NCBI GenBank assembly: GCA_946902875.1
Contig: OX336355.1
Span: 18,199,347 to 18,263,346, forward strand
From: Nematopogon swammerdamellus
Taxonomy: Eukaryota > Arthropoda > Insecta > Lepidoptera > Adelidae
Direction of reading: 5' to 3'
DNA length: 64,000 nucleotides
Under the pieces are notes generated by a model. The model worked only from the letters and a program-made list of their open reading frames with translations, had not been told where the DNA came from and did no database searches. Within the stretch, counting starts at the first letter, position 1, and every line of letters starts with the position of its first letter. Both the position numbers and the translations under genes were made by a program. Below, piece by piece: positions 43,319-53,911 of the stretch.

Positions 43319-43708
43319 GTCAGCCTCGATAGCTCAGTGGTGCAGACAGTCAACTGTCGCTATTGAATGTTAAGCAACGCTGGGTGCGGTCAGTACTTGG
43401 ATGGGTGACTGCTGACCGTTGGAGGCTGACCGAGGTTCGGATTCCTCGTAAAACTGTAGGTCCCTTCCCTCCTAATCTTACTTGGTGGTAGGGTTTAACC
43501 CGCCCGGGTTGGTACCACCGCACTGAATGAAACGTCGGTCTAAACGGCTATGTAAATAGTTTGTGTTTTCCGACCAGTTCAGTGTAGCCGGCACGATCAA
43601 AGGGGGAAGCACTGACATGGCACCTAGTTCACCCGGTGTTATGGGCTGACATCACGGACGTTGTAGGTGATGTAGCCAACCGTGTCAGTTTCCATAAAAA
43701 AAAAAAAA
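43319..43708 (+). mobile_element. SINE-A, best full-length copy
   Basis: Order: tRNA-like GATAGCTCAGTGGTGC (A box); GTTAAGCAACGCTGGGTGCG and GTCAGTACTTGGATGGGTGA, which match insect 5S rRNA (box A and intermediate element); a T-arm-like CGAGG-TTCGGATT-CCTCG; core; 3' GTAGCCAACCGTGTCAG, CCATAAAA. A 5S gene would be 120 bp with its own 5' half, which is replaced here by the tRNA-like half. Confidence 0.92.
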
Positions 43709-44117
43709 CAAACAAACAAAGTAACTTACTCCATGACCATCCCTTACAGATTTATTATTAGCATTGGTAAGCTAATAATCTTGAGCTACAAAAGTTCAGT
43801 ATACAAAAATTCATTCTTTTTTTCACAAATAAAACACTCACTGTTATTACCTACTTTCTCTGCTTTACAGAAGCGTGTAAGCGGTGAAGTTTTGCAATAA
43901 AACGCAATAGAACATCGTTCAAGCAGCGTTCGCGAACGTTCGCACACGACCATTTGAACACATTTGCTACACCCGCTCGCGTGTGTAACGACCTCGCGCG
44001 AAAATTACGATTTTCAAATTTATACAAATGGACCAGAGGTGGAAAACTGTCATAAAAATATGAGGGAAAAAATAGGAAAACCTTAGTATGTATATATATA
44101 TAACATGAATAATATTA

Positions 44118-44476
44118 TAGCCTCGGTAGCTCAGTGGTGCGGTCGGTCGACTGTTGTTAAGCACCTACTTAGACGGGTGACCGCTCGACCGTTAGCGGCA
44201 GACCGTGGTTCAGATTCCACTTAAAACTGTAAGTTCCTTCAATTCTTACCTTACTAGGTGGTAGGGTTTATCCCGCCCGCGTTGGTACCACCGCACTGAA
44301 TGAAATTGTGATCAACGTCGGTCGAAACGACTATGTAAATAGTTCGTATTTTCCGTCCAGCCCAGTGTAGTCGACATGAAATGAAGGCAAGCACTGACAT
44401 GGATCCTAATGCACCCGATGTTATGGGCTGACATCACGGATGATCCAGCAAACCGTGTCAGTTTACATAAAAAAAA
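44118..44476 (+). mobile_element. SINE-A, full-length with part of 5S segment lost
   Basis: GCCTCGGTAGCTCAGTGGTG, GTTAAGCACCTACTTAGACG, GGTGACCGC (the GTCAGTACTTGG part is missing), GGTTCAGATTCC, core and tail. Confidence 0.85.
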
Positions 44477-44563
44477 TGTGTTTTACCTTTACTTTTGACT
44501 TCGCTATAGTCGGGTAAACATTCTTTCTTTTTATTAGAACAATTCATTCAAAAACCATTTTAG

Positions 44564-45147
44564 GTTTTTTTTTTCGAAAGTTAGCAGTTGTTGTTCCGAG
44601 GGATCAATATTGCATTCGAGAGAGCCAAAATCACCTCTCCTCGCGAAACCACGCTCAGTGAGATATAGGGTTGTCAGGTGCCCGGGATTTCCGGGATTGT
44701 CCCGTGCTAGGCTCCAATGTCCCGTGTCCCGGGCGAAGGATCATTTTGTCCCGGAGAGTGCAATTTGTCCCGTGAAGAAAAATATGTTTGTACATACGAC
44801 TTGATGTCGCGCAAGAACCGGCTAACAAAAGCGAGAACAAAAGTCCAGATGTCCAGATGCTGATAAATTACTCAAATTAGCCATTCACAAGAAATATGAA
44901 TAATTAATGTAAAGAACGATTCTACTTTCATTTCAGTGTAGTGTTGCTTACTAAAGTTGTTCGCGATAAAAAAAAAGCAGAAAAAGTTCGCCGTAAAAAT
45001 TGTAACACAAAAAATTTTCTTACATTCCTCCACCTTATTTGTGACGGAATGCAGGTAGTAGATATGTCCCGGGAAGGCTAACATCAGATCTGGCAAGCCT
45101 AGTGAGATACCATGCCAGCAGATTTGCGGACTGTTGCTAGGCTAAAG
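44564..45147 (-). mobile_element. LINE-1 3' tail split by a hAT MITE
   Basis: Left 44,564-44,665 and right 45,102-45,147 (CAGCAGATTTGCGGACTGTT) join when the MITE and one copy of GTGAGATA are ignored. Confidence 0.75.
44666..45101. mobile_element. hAT MITE with exact 8-bp duplication
   Basis: Ends TAGGGTTGTCAGGTG and (inverted) TAGGCTTGCCAGATC. GTGAGATA lies on both sides (44,658-65, 45,102-09). At least six TGTCCCG/CCGGGA motifs cluster mainly near the left end. No transposase. Confidence 0.85.
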
Positions 45148-45238
45148 TTTGCTGTAGTTGTTATTAATTACACTCATTTTTAAGTTTCCAGATTAACAGT
45201 TGGTACTAAAGACTTACATTGTTGACTGACATTTGAGC

Positions 45239-45552
45239 CTGTGTGGGGTCGGTACTTAAAAAGAATAGCCCCACTGCATCTCTCCCCGTGCATGTCGTAA
45301 AACGCGACTAAGGAATAAGGACAAGGTGCCGTGCTAAAGGGCGATAGGCTAGCCACCTCTCACCTTGGCGCAGTCCTTTCACCGAGTCATGCAGGTGGAT
45401 CTTCGTGCCTTACTCGCTGCTTGATAGTTATCTTGACCTAATACTCTGCTAAACGTGGTTGTCGGTGTTTTGCTGTAATTGACCAGAGTTCTTGCAGCGC
45501 AACACCGATTACTCCTTACGAGTATTGCCGGGATACAGCGTGTGGTATGTCA
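45239..45552 (+). mobile_element. Element D
   Basis: GTGTGGGGTCGGTACTTAAA, GCCCCAC hairpin, CGTAAAACGCGACTAAGG, end GTGTGGTATG. Confidence 0.85.
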
Positions 45553-45599
45553 TTCAGCGTGTAAGGGCCCACAGCTGGACATACGCCTCTCCAATTTTC

Positions 45600-46485
45600 C
45601 TCCCGTCCTTGGTATGTATAGGTAGGTGTAAAATAGAAGGTGCTCCTATAATTCCAATGGACGGATGGTTTGCAGCCATAAACAAAAGAATGCGCCAAAA
45701 ACGTACCCGTCGTATGGAATCGCACGTGCTCTACATATAAAATGCTAAATTTATTCGCAAATACATCAGACTAAGCTCGTTTCTCTATCAATAAACGCCT
45801 TATTGCATTTCATATTTCATCCTCGAGCGAGTTTACACCATCTGAGGTGTTTTATTAAAAAAAATCTGCAACGCCCCCTCCGCATTGCGATTCATGCGAG
45901 ATTTTTGAATAGAATTGCTTTTAAAATGGGGAAAATTCTTAAAACGTCGTATTACCTCGAAATTGTAAACGAAGTGGCGCAAAATATAAAAACGAATGAA
46001 ATATTTATATTTTTAGCTTATTCTGTTGGATTACCTTTGAATAATTACTAAATAATAAACCGCGTTAAAACTTAACTATTCCCATAATTAACCACACACT
46101 ACTCATAAAAATATAATATTTATGAATTATTTTGATCAACTAACTTATTTATGCATTTAAATTTAATCGTTTCTGTTTACGAGTTTTTTTAAAAGAATTT
46201 ATAAATATTATTATCATAAATAATTTTTCTTAAATTTATATTTGAAAAATGCAAATCGAAAATCATTGGAAAAAATACATCCCGAATTCCCGACCAGGAT
46301 TCGAAATTTTCTTATAGAACGCGACTATGAAAAACTAAGAAAATAAAAAGAAAAGTTTATCTGAAATGCTGCCTGTCTATTCTTTTTTTAAATTTGAAAC
46401 CATTAAATCCAACCATACCTCATATGTCGAAATCGGTGGAAAGAAAAATGATAAAAAATATAAAAATGTTATTTTTTAAACTTAA
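45600..46485. other. AT-rich spacer
   Basis: Two short plus-strand frames (45,492-45,740 and 45,803-46,051) have no domain I recognise. The rest is AT-rich. Confidence 0.35.
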
Positions 46486-46486
46486 T

Positions 46487-46700
46487 TGTTTTTTTTTTTA
46501 ATACTCGACTTCTCTTGCGAGAGGTCCTAGGTTCAAGTGGCAACGGGCGCCACCGCGGCGGCTTGTAACAATTTTTCCTGTTTTGAGAAAAATTACATGC
46601 ATGCATACCTTCACCCTTTTTCATGATTCGGATTCCATGTAAAAACGCAGGTCCACCGGGTTGTATGGAGGACATTTTCTTTGGCAATTAGCCCGCCCTT
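46487..46700 (+). mobile_element. Diverged SINE-B relative
   Basis: CGACTTCTCTTGCGAGAGG, a B-box-like AGGTTCAAGTGGC, ATTACATGCATGCATACC and ATGTAAAAACGCAGGTCC follow the SINE-B order, but the A box is lost and the body is short. Confidence 0.5.
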
Positions 46701-47199
46701 GCCACACATTAAGTGTCATAAAGTGTGTTAATTATCCATATTAATTATATATAGGTACACTTTAGAAATAAACAAAATTAATACACAGTTAAAAATAAAA
46801 AAATATTAACTATATTTTACGCTAAAATATTATTTTAAATTTAATTTATGTATTTTCATTTAATCTGAATTTGAATCATAGCTAACGTTATTACAGGTTA
46901 TCATTCAAACTCTATTAATTGAAATTCTTACGTCCAAGCTTGCCTACACTCCCAATTAAATTAATTTGTGGGCTCTAAAATGGCATCACTTGAAACAGTA
47001 CCATCAAACGCACGTTAAAACCGCCCCACGGATCGCACCTCCCCTCAAACTTTACAGCGCGGGACTCAAAACAACCGATTCTACGCACGTGTGCCAGTAA
47101 CTTCGTGCATGCGAATTGGGTACAAATGTGGTCGTTATGGTACGCATGTGACGAGATACGTGGACGATACGTAGATGTCAATACATACATACATATATA

Positions 47200-47592
47200 A
47201 AGTGTTTCGTTAGTCATGTCAAAAATTTCGGGAGGGTTACATACACACTCAAATAAACACGTTACGCAAAAACAATTAAATGTTTTAGCATTACTTTTCG
47301 AGAAATTTAACAAAACATGTTTGCTACCTAATCATTAACCTGTGTGTAACAGTAGGTAACTTGCATTGTACGGGGTCAATGACCGTACTATGTTCAAACG
47401 CAGAACAGCTTTTTGTTGTAAGTAAGACACAAGGTCACTATCATTGGTTTTTACAGCTACTTATTTGATTTTATTTTTTTGTTAGGAGAAAAAATGCTCC
47501 TATAAACATATGTTTTTTTTTTACGTAAAGTGTTTATTGGAGTGTGTATGTAACCCTCCCGAAATTTTTGACAAGACTAACGAAGCACCTTG
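47200..47592. mobile_element. TA-flanked MITE inside element D tail
   Basis: Arms of about 57 bp: AAGTGTTTCGTTAGTCATGT and CAAAAATTTCGGGAGGGTTA, mirrored at 47,526-47,592. TA lies on both sides. It split the ATAC-rich tail of the element D to its right. Confidence 0.8.
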
Positions 47593-48178
47593 TATACATA
47601 TCACACACGCTGAATCCCGACAATCGGGGTAAGTAGAGTAATCGGTGTGTTTTTTTTTTATTGAAACTGACACAGTTGGCTACATCACCTACAACATCCG
47701 TGATGTCAGCCCATAACACCGGGTGAACTAGGTGCCGTGTCAGTGCTTCCCTTCATTTCGCGCCGGCTACACTGAACTGGACGGAAAACACGAACTATTT
47801 ACATAGCCGTTTCGACCGACGTTTCGCTCAGTGCGGTGGTACCAACCCTGCCGGGATAAACCCTACCACCTAGTAAGGTAAGAAGGGAAGGGACATACAG
47901 TTTAACGTGCTGCAAGAACTCTGGTAAATTACAGCACAACACCGACCACCACGTTTCGCAAAGTATTCGAACAAGATTATATCGATCAAGCAGCAAATAA
48001 GTCACGAAGACCCCACCCGCTGCATGACGAGGTGGAAGTACCGAGCCAAGGTGAGAGGTGGGCAGCCTGTCGCCCTTTAGCACGGCATCTTGTCCTTATC
48101 CCTTAGTCACCTGTTACGGCATGCACGGGGAGAGGTGCAGTGGGGCTATTCTTTTTAAGTACCGAACCCACACGGTAC
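47593..48178 (-). mobile_element. Element D split by SINE-A
   Basis: Parts 47,593-47,648 and 47,910-48,178. The sequence ATCGGTGT|...|GTGCTGCAAG is continuous without the SINE. Confidence 0.85.
47649..47909 (-). mobile_element. SINE-A, 5'-truncated, in element D
   Basis: T-run, ATTGAAACTGACACAGTTGG to the core, ending GGGACATACAGTTTAACG. Confidence 0.85.
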
Positions 48179-48356
48179 GTCAATGTCGGCAATACCACAA
48201 TGTCGGTAAATGTCAATAGTGGACGCAAAACTAAGTTATATGTATGTACGAATACTCGTACGATTTTTTTCATTCGAGTGAAAACGCGAATGAAAATTAG
48301 ATTTTTGGATCCCGTGTGCGCGAAAATTTTGATGTATGTAGTTACGATTTTTTTTA

Positions 48357-48668
48357 TACAATCCGGTAAGGGCGTCTGAGTCAGAGGGGCCACAGTACAT
48401 GCCCCGACCAGCCAATATCACCTCCGAGAAGGTAGGTTCCATACCGGAGACTTCCCTATGGATTGATGTCTACACTGGACTAGAGGAGAACACAGCCGAG
48501 ACTGCCTTTCGGCCAGTACGGTGGTATCAACCCAGTGGTAAGTAAAGTAGTAAGGCGCAAGGGAAGTGACTCAGCAGTTTTACACCGATTCCGAACGTTG
48601 TTGGTGCATGTCGGGATGATTCGAACACCGGACCCTGACATCAAGAGCCCCTGTCAAGACAGCATGGA
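48357..48668 (-). mobile_element. SINE-B relative with a different head
   Basis: The body matches SINE-B (CCTTCTCGGAGGTGATATTG, CTCTAGTCCAGTGTAGAC). The head on the minus strand is GGTGGGCGATCCATGCTG...CCGGTGTTCGAATCATCC, with a B box but no clear A box. It is a fourth head type on this body. Confidence 0.65.
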
Positions 48669-48702
48669 TCGCCCACCAAATTGAACCTACTCTCGCGATT
48701 GT

Positions 48703-49680
48703 GGTTTTTCTTTTATGTAAACCAACATGGGGGACTGTGCCGAGAAACGTGCATGGTGCATTCGACAGAGCCAAAAACAACTCTCCTCGCGAAACCACGC
48801 TCAGTTAGGTGTCATGTCATGCCAGCAGATTTGCGGACTGTTGCTAGGCTGTCTAGCCCGTTAATACGACGTTTGAAGACACCCAGCTTAAAGGATTCGG
48901 GAAACACACTCGCCGAAAGACAGTTCCACACCCTAGCGGTGCGACAAAGAAACGATTTAGAGAACCGATGGGTTCTCAAAAGCCCAATATCAACAACAAA
49001 AGGGTGCTGAGTCTCTCTGCGACGAGTCATGCGGAGATAGGACGGGTGGCAGGGAATAAGGGATGCTAGTTCCATAGAGCAGCGTCCGTGATAGTATCTG
49101 TAAAACAGACTAAGCGAACCCACAAATCGTCTGTGACTCAGAGACTCCAGACTCAGACCATCTGTAAGTTTCAGGTCACCAACAAGACGGGTGGCTCGGC
49201 GCTGTATCGAGTCCAAGGACGCAAGCAGATAATGCGGACTACCCTCCCAGATGTGACTGCAGTACTCCATCACCGCCCTAATTTGTGTTTTGTAAAACAG
49301 GAATAGTTGTGCCGGTGAGAAGAACCGCCGATTGCGGAAAAGTATTCCCAATTTTCTGGATGCAGTTTTGGCCTTAGACTCGATTAGTTGCCGGAAACCC
49401 ACTTCTTTGGATATAGTGGTGCCCAGGACCAGGAGGTCCAGGTGCACCGAGACAGGTACGACGCTACCTTGGAAACTAGCTTGGAAAGGAAAGAGAAAGG
49501 AGGAAGGGAAAGGAAACCTTAGCAGATAATGCGCAGCACTGAGTCTTACTAACGTTGAAGGCGATAAGGTTCTCCTGGCCCCATATAGCTACTTTTCCGA
49601 GAACGTTAGGCTGATGAACGTTGAGCCTTCCTGTGCCGCGAATCTCTACTCTTCCAGTCCTATTGTGGCTATTCTTGATG
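48703..49680 (-). pseudogene. LINE-1 reverse transcriptase C-terminal part
   Basis: From about 49,680 it reads KVAIWGQENLIAFNVSKTQC, then after a frame change the 211-codon frame (49,447-48,812): ESKAKTASRKLGILFRNRRF, FLFYKTQIRAVMEYCSHIWE, SLDSIQRRATRLVGDL, RTHRFSKSFLCRTARVWN. The 3' end is CCAACAT-type GTTGGTTTACATAAAAG. It is a CR1/Jockey-group LINE; endonuclease and catalytic core are missing. Its 3' end resembles SINE-A and SINE-B. Confidence 0.85.
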
Positions 49681-49715
49681 AAAAAAATAATTATGTTCTA
49701 TTCTATTCTATTCAT

Positions 49716-49940
49716 CCTTACCTATAATAAAATCCAACGTCTGCTTTCTGTCTGTCTGAGTGTCTGTCTGTCCGCTTATAACTCGAGAACCACTGAACCG
49801 ATTTTAATAAAACAAAATTCTACGGATAGCTTGATTCTTCCCATCCACTATAGGCTACTTACTATCACGCTAAATAGCTTATGAGGTTAGCAGTGAAGTG
49901 AAATTTGAGAGCGGGCGGAGCCGCGGGCACAGCTTGTAAT
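49716..49940 (+). mobile_element. Element E (Helitron-like), copy 1
   Basis: A|TCCTTACCTATAATAAAATC, CTGTCTGTCTGAG repeats, AACCACTGAACCGATTT, then GAGCGGGCGGAGCCGCGGGC, ACAGCTTG|T. Copies at 52,224 and 62,211. Confidence 0.65.
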
Positions 49941-50218
49941 GTATAAAAATGAAGATTCAATGATTAATGTTCGTCGCAGCTAAAGAAAACATTAAACCTG
50001 ATTATCAACTTAAATGCACACACTCCCTCCGCTCTCAGCATTAATCACTTATTATAGTGTTCAAATATATACAACGAGACGTATAAATTAATTTTAGTAA
50101 AATATACAAAAGTGCCGACACTCGCGCATGTGCAATGAAAATAATATACCAGCTCCGATAGCTATACCCGCACGAAACATTTGTATATTTCATTGTTCAT
50201 AAATTTTTATATGAGTAT

Positions 50219-50910
50219 TTTTTTTTTATAAAATTTTTGGACCGTGACATTGTCGTAGGTGATGTAACCTACAACATTCGTGATGTCAGCCGATCACACC
50301 TTGATGAACTAGGTGCCATTTCATTGCCTCACTTTGGCCGTGCCGGCTACACTTTTTTTTATGTAAACCAGCATGGGTGGCTGTGCCGAGAGACCAATTG
50401 TGCAGTCGACAGAGCCAAAATCACCTCTCCTCGCGAAACCACGCTCAGTTAGGTGCCATGCCAGCAGATTTGCGGACTGTTGCTAGGCTGTCTAGCCCGT
50501 TAATACGACGCTTGAAGACACCCAGGTTAAAGGATTCAGGAAATACACTCGCCGGAAGACAGTTCTACACTCTAGCGGTGCGTGAAAGAAACGATTTATA
50601 GAACCTATGGGTTCTCAAAAGCCCAATGTCAACAACAAAAGGGTGCTGTGTCTCTCTACGACGAGTCATGCGGAGATAGGACGGGTGGCAGGGAATAAGG
50701 GATGCTAGTTCCGCAGAGCAGCGTCCGTGATAGTATCTGTAAAACAGACTAACTAGAAGCGAACCCACAAATCGTCTGTGACTCAGGGACTCCAGACTAT
50801 CTGTAACTGACACTGAACTGGACGCAAGGACGAACTATTTACATAGCCTCTTCGACCGATCTTTCATTCAGTGCGAACTAGGGTGGGCGGTAGTTTACCC
50901 TACAATCTTC
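50219..50910 (-). mobile_element. Old SINE-A split by LINE-1
   Basis: Parts 50,219-50,353 and 50,810-50,910, joined at GGCTACACT|GAACTGGAC. ACACT is duplicated on both sides of the LINE. Confidence 0.75.
50354..50809 (-). mobile_element. LINE-1, 5'-truncated, in SINE-A
   Basis: 3' end CAGCCACCCATGCTGG and TTTACATAAAA. Coding remnants LESLSHRRFVGSL, FYRYYHGRCSAELASLIPCH and LLRTHRFYKSFLSRTARV. Flanked by the 5-bp duplication ACACT (50,349-53, 50,810-14). Confidence 0.85.
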
Positions 50911-51263
50911 AAAGGTAAGAAGGGGACTTTAGTAAGAAGGGCTTGATAAGACCTAATTCATTAGACTTCACATTAAATACGCTCGATCGGTTCCTACTGA
51001 CATAAGCCAAACGGTGGATCTCGAGTTGACGGTCCGTCAGTCGCACGCTCGCACGCTCGACGAGCGCAGGCGCGTCGATAGTTTTCTACAAATATAATGC
51101 CTACTTGTCCCTTGCGACACTGTAAGAATCGTACCGGGAAGAGAAACAAGGATAACGGCGTCACATATCACAAATAAGTGCATGTATATCATGTAATTTC
51201 CAAAATATTTACAAATCCCCAAACGGGCCGACGACCGTTCGCCGAACGTTCGTTGGTAATACT

Positions 51264-51400
51264 CTAGTTCAGCGGTTCTCAAACTTTTTTGGTGACGGAA
51301 CCCTTTTGGAAAGCGAAATATTTGACGGAGCCCTAAAATAAACAAAAATAGTTTTCCTTACATAATATTATAATGAAAGAGAAAAACAATAAATATCTAA
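51264..51400. mobile_element. hAT-type MITE end fragment
   Basis: CAGCGGTTCTCAAACTTTTT and TGACGGAACCC are a widespread insect hAT terminal sequence. The opposite end was not found. Confidence 0.45.
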
Positions 51401-51627
51401 TGGGAGTTTATGAGAGGTATGAAACTGTTTCTTATTTTCCATCAATTGGTTGATATCAGGTTTGATAGAAGAGAGTTGAGTTCGTCTGCACAGCCGAGCT
51501 GAATCGAGCCAGAGAGGAGAGGTGTATTTTTTATTTATTTTTTCTTCTCGTATTCTTGCGTTATCCTTCACTTCAACAGCGCGGTGCTTGCCCAGCATAC
51601 TACTTCACAAAGCGTTGCATTAGTTGA

Positions 51628-51639
51628 CCGCTAGATGGC
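51628..51639 (+). promoter_or_regulatory. CTCF-like motif, 11 of 12
   Basis: CCGCTAGATGGC differs from CCASYAGRKGGC at one base. Confidence 0.2.
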
Positions 51640-51739
51640 AATGTTTTCTATTGAATACCAAATTCTCCTCCAATATTGTATAGAACGCTGAATCTATACT
51701 TTTAAAACATCATTGCCCTAAGTACGAACATTCTTAGTT

Positions 51740-51860
51740 GTCACATATTTCTTCTCAGTCGCGCGTACCGTGCGGGTATAAAAACATCTAAAAGCCACTC
51801 AACGACGCGCCCACTCGTCTGTGCTTACGAAAGAATAGAACAAATAAACATACCCGCACG
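51740..51860 (+). promoter_or_regulatory. TATA-containing promoter-like segment
   Basis: GGTATAAAAACATC at about 51,776 lies about 30 bp before CACTCAACGACGCG, with AATAAAC further on. This could be an LTR fragment or a core promoter. No coding follows. Confidence 0.2.
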
Positions 51861-52047
51861 GACAGCCGATATTATATTTGCTTTGGCGATCATTCGCGGC
51901 AAACGTCTAACCAGTAAGGAAACCGTTAAAGGCATTATGGTGTTGGGTGTCTGTTTGTCACGTATGAACTGTAAAGTCGTAACATTATACATATTAAAGG
52001 AAACTTTATGGAAGAGGACCTAAATAAAAAAAACTCTTTTAAATATA

Positions 52048-52780
52048 CAAGGTGTTTCAGGATAGGGTTTCGTAACTTCAGGGTTCGGATGGGGTCCATA
52101 TTTGAAGACGAAAAGATCTGAAACCTTTTCCCAGATTCGGCCATTTTGTATTACTTTTTGGTCAAAATCGTTTAATCAAAATTTGGTGGACGGTTAACGT
52201 CCGCTTTTATTAAATAACAATAATCCTTACCTATAATAAAATCCAACGTCTGCTTTCTGTCTGAGTGTCTGATTGTCTGAGTGTCTGAGTGTATGTCTGT
52301 CTGTCCGCTTATAACTCGAGAACCACTGAACCGATTTTAATAAAAAAAGAATATACGGAATACGGATAGCTTGATTCTTCCCATCAACTATAGGCTACTT
52401 ACTATCACGCTAAATGGCTTATGAGGTTAGCAGTGAAGTGAAATATGAGAGCGGGCGGAGCCGCGGGCACAGCTTGTATTACTATAACTTACATGCTGAA
52501 CTAGTAGAACTGAACTGCATGTAGTTAAAATCAAAACACTTAAATTTGAATGATATCAAAAGAAAAAGGCGACTGAACTAGGTCATAGCACTCCCTAGAC
52601 CTAAACAGCACTATTACCAAATATCCCCAGACTCACTGTCCGTAGAGTTTTTGATACAATATAAAATGTTTGTATGAAAATAAAATACGGAATTTCGATT
52701 TGAGTGATAAGGATTTTTTTCATCTAATAATGAGTACTTTCTATTCCTGAAGTTTCGCAAGCCTATCCTGAAACACCCTG
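52048..52780. mobile_element. TA-flanked MITE with element E inside
   Basis: Left CAAGGTGTTTCAGGATAGG, right CCTATCCTGAAACACCCTG, TA on each side. Element E occupies 52,224-52,479, so the MITE itself is about 480 bp. Confidence 0.8.
52224..52479 (+). mobile_element. Element E (Helitron-like), copy 2
   Basis: A|TCCTTACCTATAATAAAATC to GCCGCGGGCACAGCTTG|T, with a longer GTCTGAGT repeat. Confidence 0.7.
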
Positions 52781-52983
52781 TATATTATCTTTGCGACGAA
52801 GATTTATTTTTATTTAGCTCTTTATTTCAGCCAACTAGAGCAATATTGAAAATACATATTAAATGTCTTAACCTAAGAACTAAAATTACTTTTTCTCCAC
52901 TGTGTTTGTACGGGTCCCGATAGAGGCCCGTATGCGTCATATTGGTCTGCTAACGCGGACAATACTCCTACATAATTAATAAC

Positions 52984-53290
52984 ACAGTATCCCTACAGTC
53001 GGGGTAAGCAGAATAATCGGTGTTATGCTGCAAGAATAAAATAGAAAATTATTTATTGCTCCAAGAAACATTTAACAGTAACAAGCAAATTAGAACATTC
53101 ACATAAGGTACAAAGGCGGGCTCAAGTAAAATGCAGCACAACACCGATCACCGCGCTTAGGACAAGGTAACTTATCAAGTAGCCACTAAGCCACGAAGAC
53201 AGTATTACGTACTGCGTGACTTTGGAAAGAGCATGCCAAGGTGAGAGGCGGCTATCCTGTAGCCCTTTAGCGCAACTTCTTGTCATTAGC
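52984..53290 (-). mobile_element. Diverged element D split by a LINE tail
   Basis: TCGGGGTAAGCAGAATAATC...GCTGCAAGAA | 53,035-53,122 | ATGCAGCACAACACCGATCA. The insert matches the LINE tail at 6.3 kb (GCTCCAAGAAACATTTAACA, AGGTACAAAGGCGGGCT). Confidence 0.65.
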
Positions 53291-53648
53291 AGGTCCTTCT
53301 AGCAATATTTTACATTTAAAGGCAACTTATAACTTCAACTTAACAAAACACGATAATTGCATTCCCGTGTACCGACCACACTCCTGGCGCCATAGTCCGT
53401 GCTATGGCGTAAATAGTAAAGTACCTACTTTACGTATTTATTACTCAGTTAACTCTCAACTTAGCACTTCTTTCTTACAACTTAGTAATGACTATCTGTG
53501 CCTGAGGCTCCGCTCGGGTTTAATGCGGATTTTAAAAAGTTGACTGAAAATACTGCAACCACCAATGGGAGATATGTTACATTGGCGAAAATTGCAAGTG
53601 AATTGGTTAAGCCATCTTCGAGTTATATGACATAAGAATGACATGCTG

Positions 53649-53745
53649 TTTTTTTTATTGCTGCCGAACTGGGTGGCTGTGCTCGTGGTCGGAGCTTCAA
53701 GCGCAGCCAATATCACCCCCGAGGAAGTGCTAGTCTGGCTTGAAG
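53649..53745 (-). mobile_element. SINE-B 3' end
   Basis: On the minus strand: CGGGGGTGATATTGGCTGCG, GCTCCGACCACGAGCACAGC, CACCCAGTTCGG, CAATAAAAAAA. Confidence 0.6.
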
Positions 53746-53823
53746 ACGGACTAATGTCGCTGGAGAAAGGATATTAACAAGGAGCAATAGGGAAATATAC
53801 ACTCACAGGCTCAAGTAAAAAAT

Positions 53824-53911
53824 AATTTCCGCTTAGTTAATTAAAGGCGCCGGGAAACCGATTTTTTTTTACTTAGCGGTCCCCGACGCCTTTAATTAAC
53901 TAAGCGGAAAT
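53824..53911. mobile_element. Fold-back hairpin family, copy 2
   Basis: Arms ATTTCCGCTTAGTTAATTAA plus AGGCGCCGGG and the inverse at 53,882-53,911, 29 of 30 matching, with a loop of about 28 bases. Confidence 0.8.

Noticed and set aside
43077..43353. Frames reading MRYCF or FYEIL repeats
   Set aside because: Caused by a 15-bp tandem array.
43360..43420. 5S rRNA gene
   Set aside because: Only the internal control region matches; the 5' third of 5S is replaced by tRNA-like sequence and the segment sits in a dispersed SINE.
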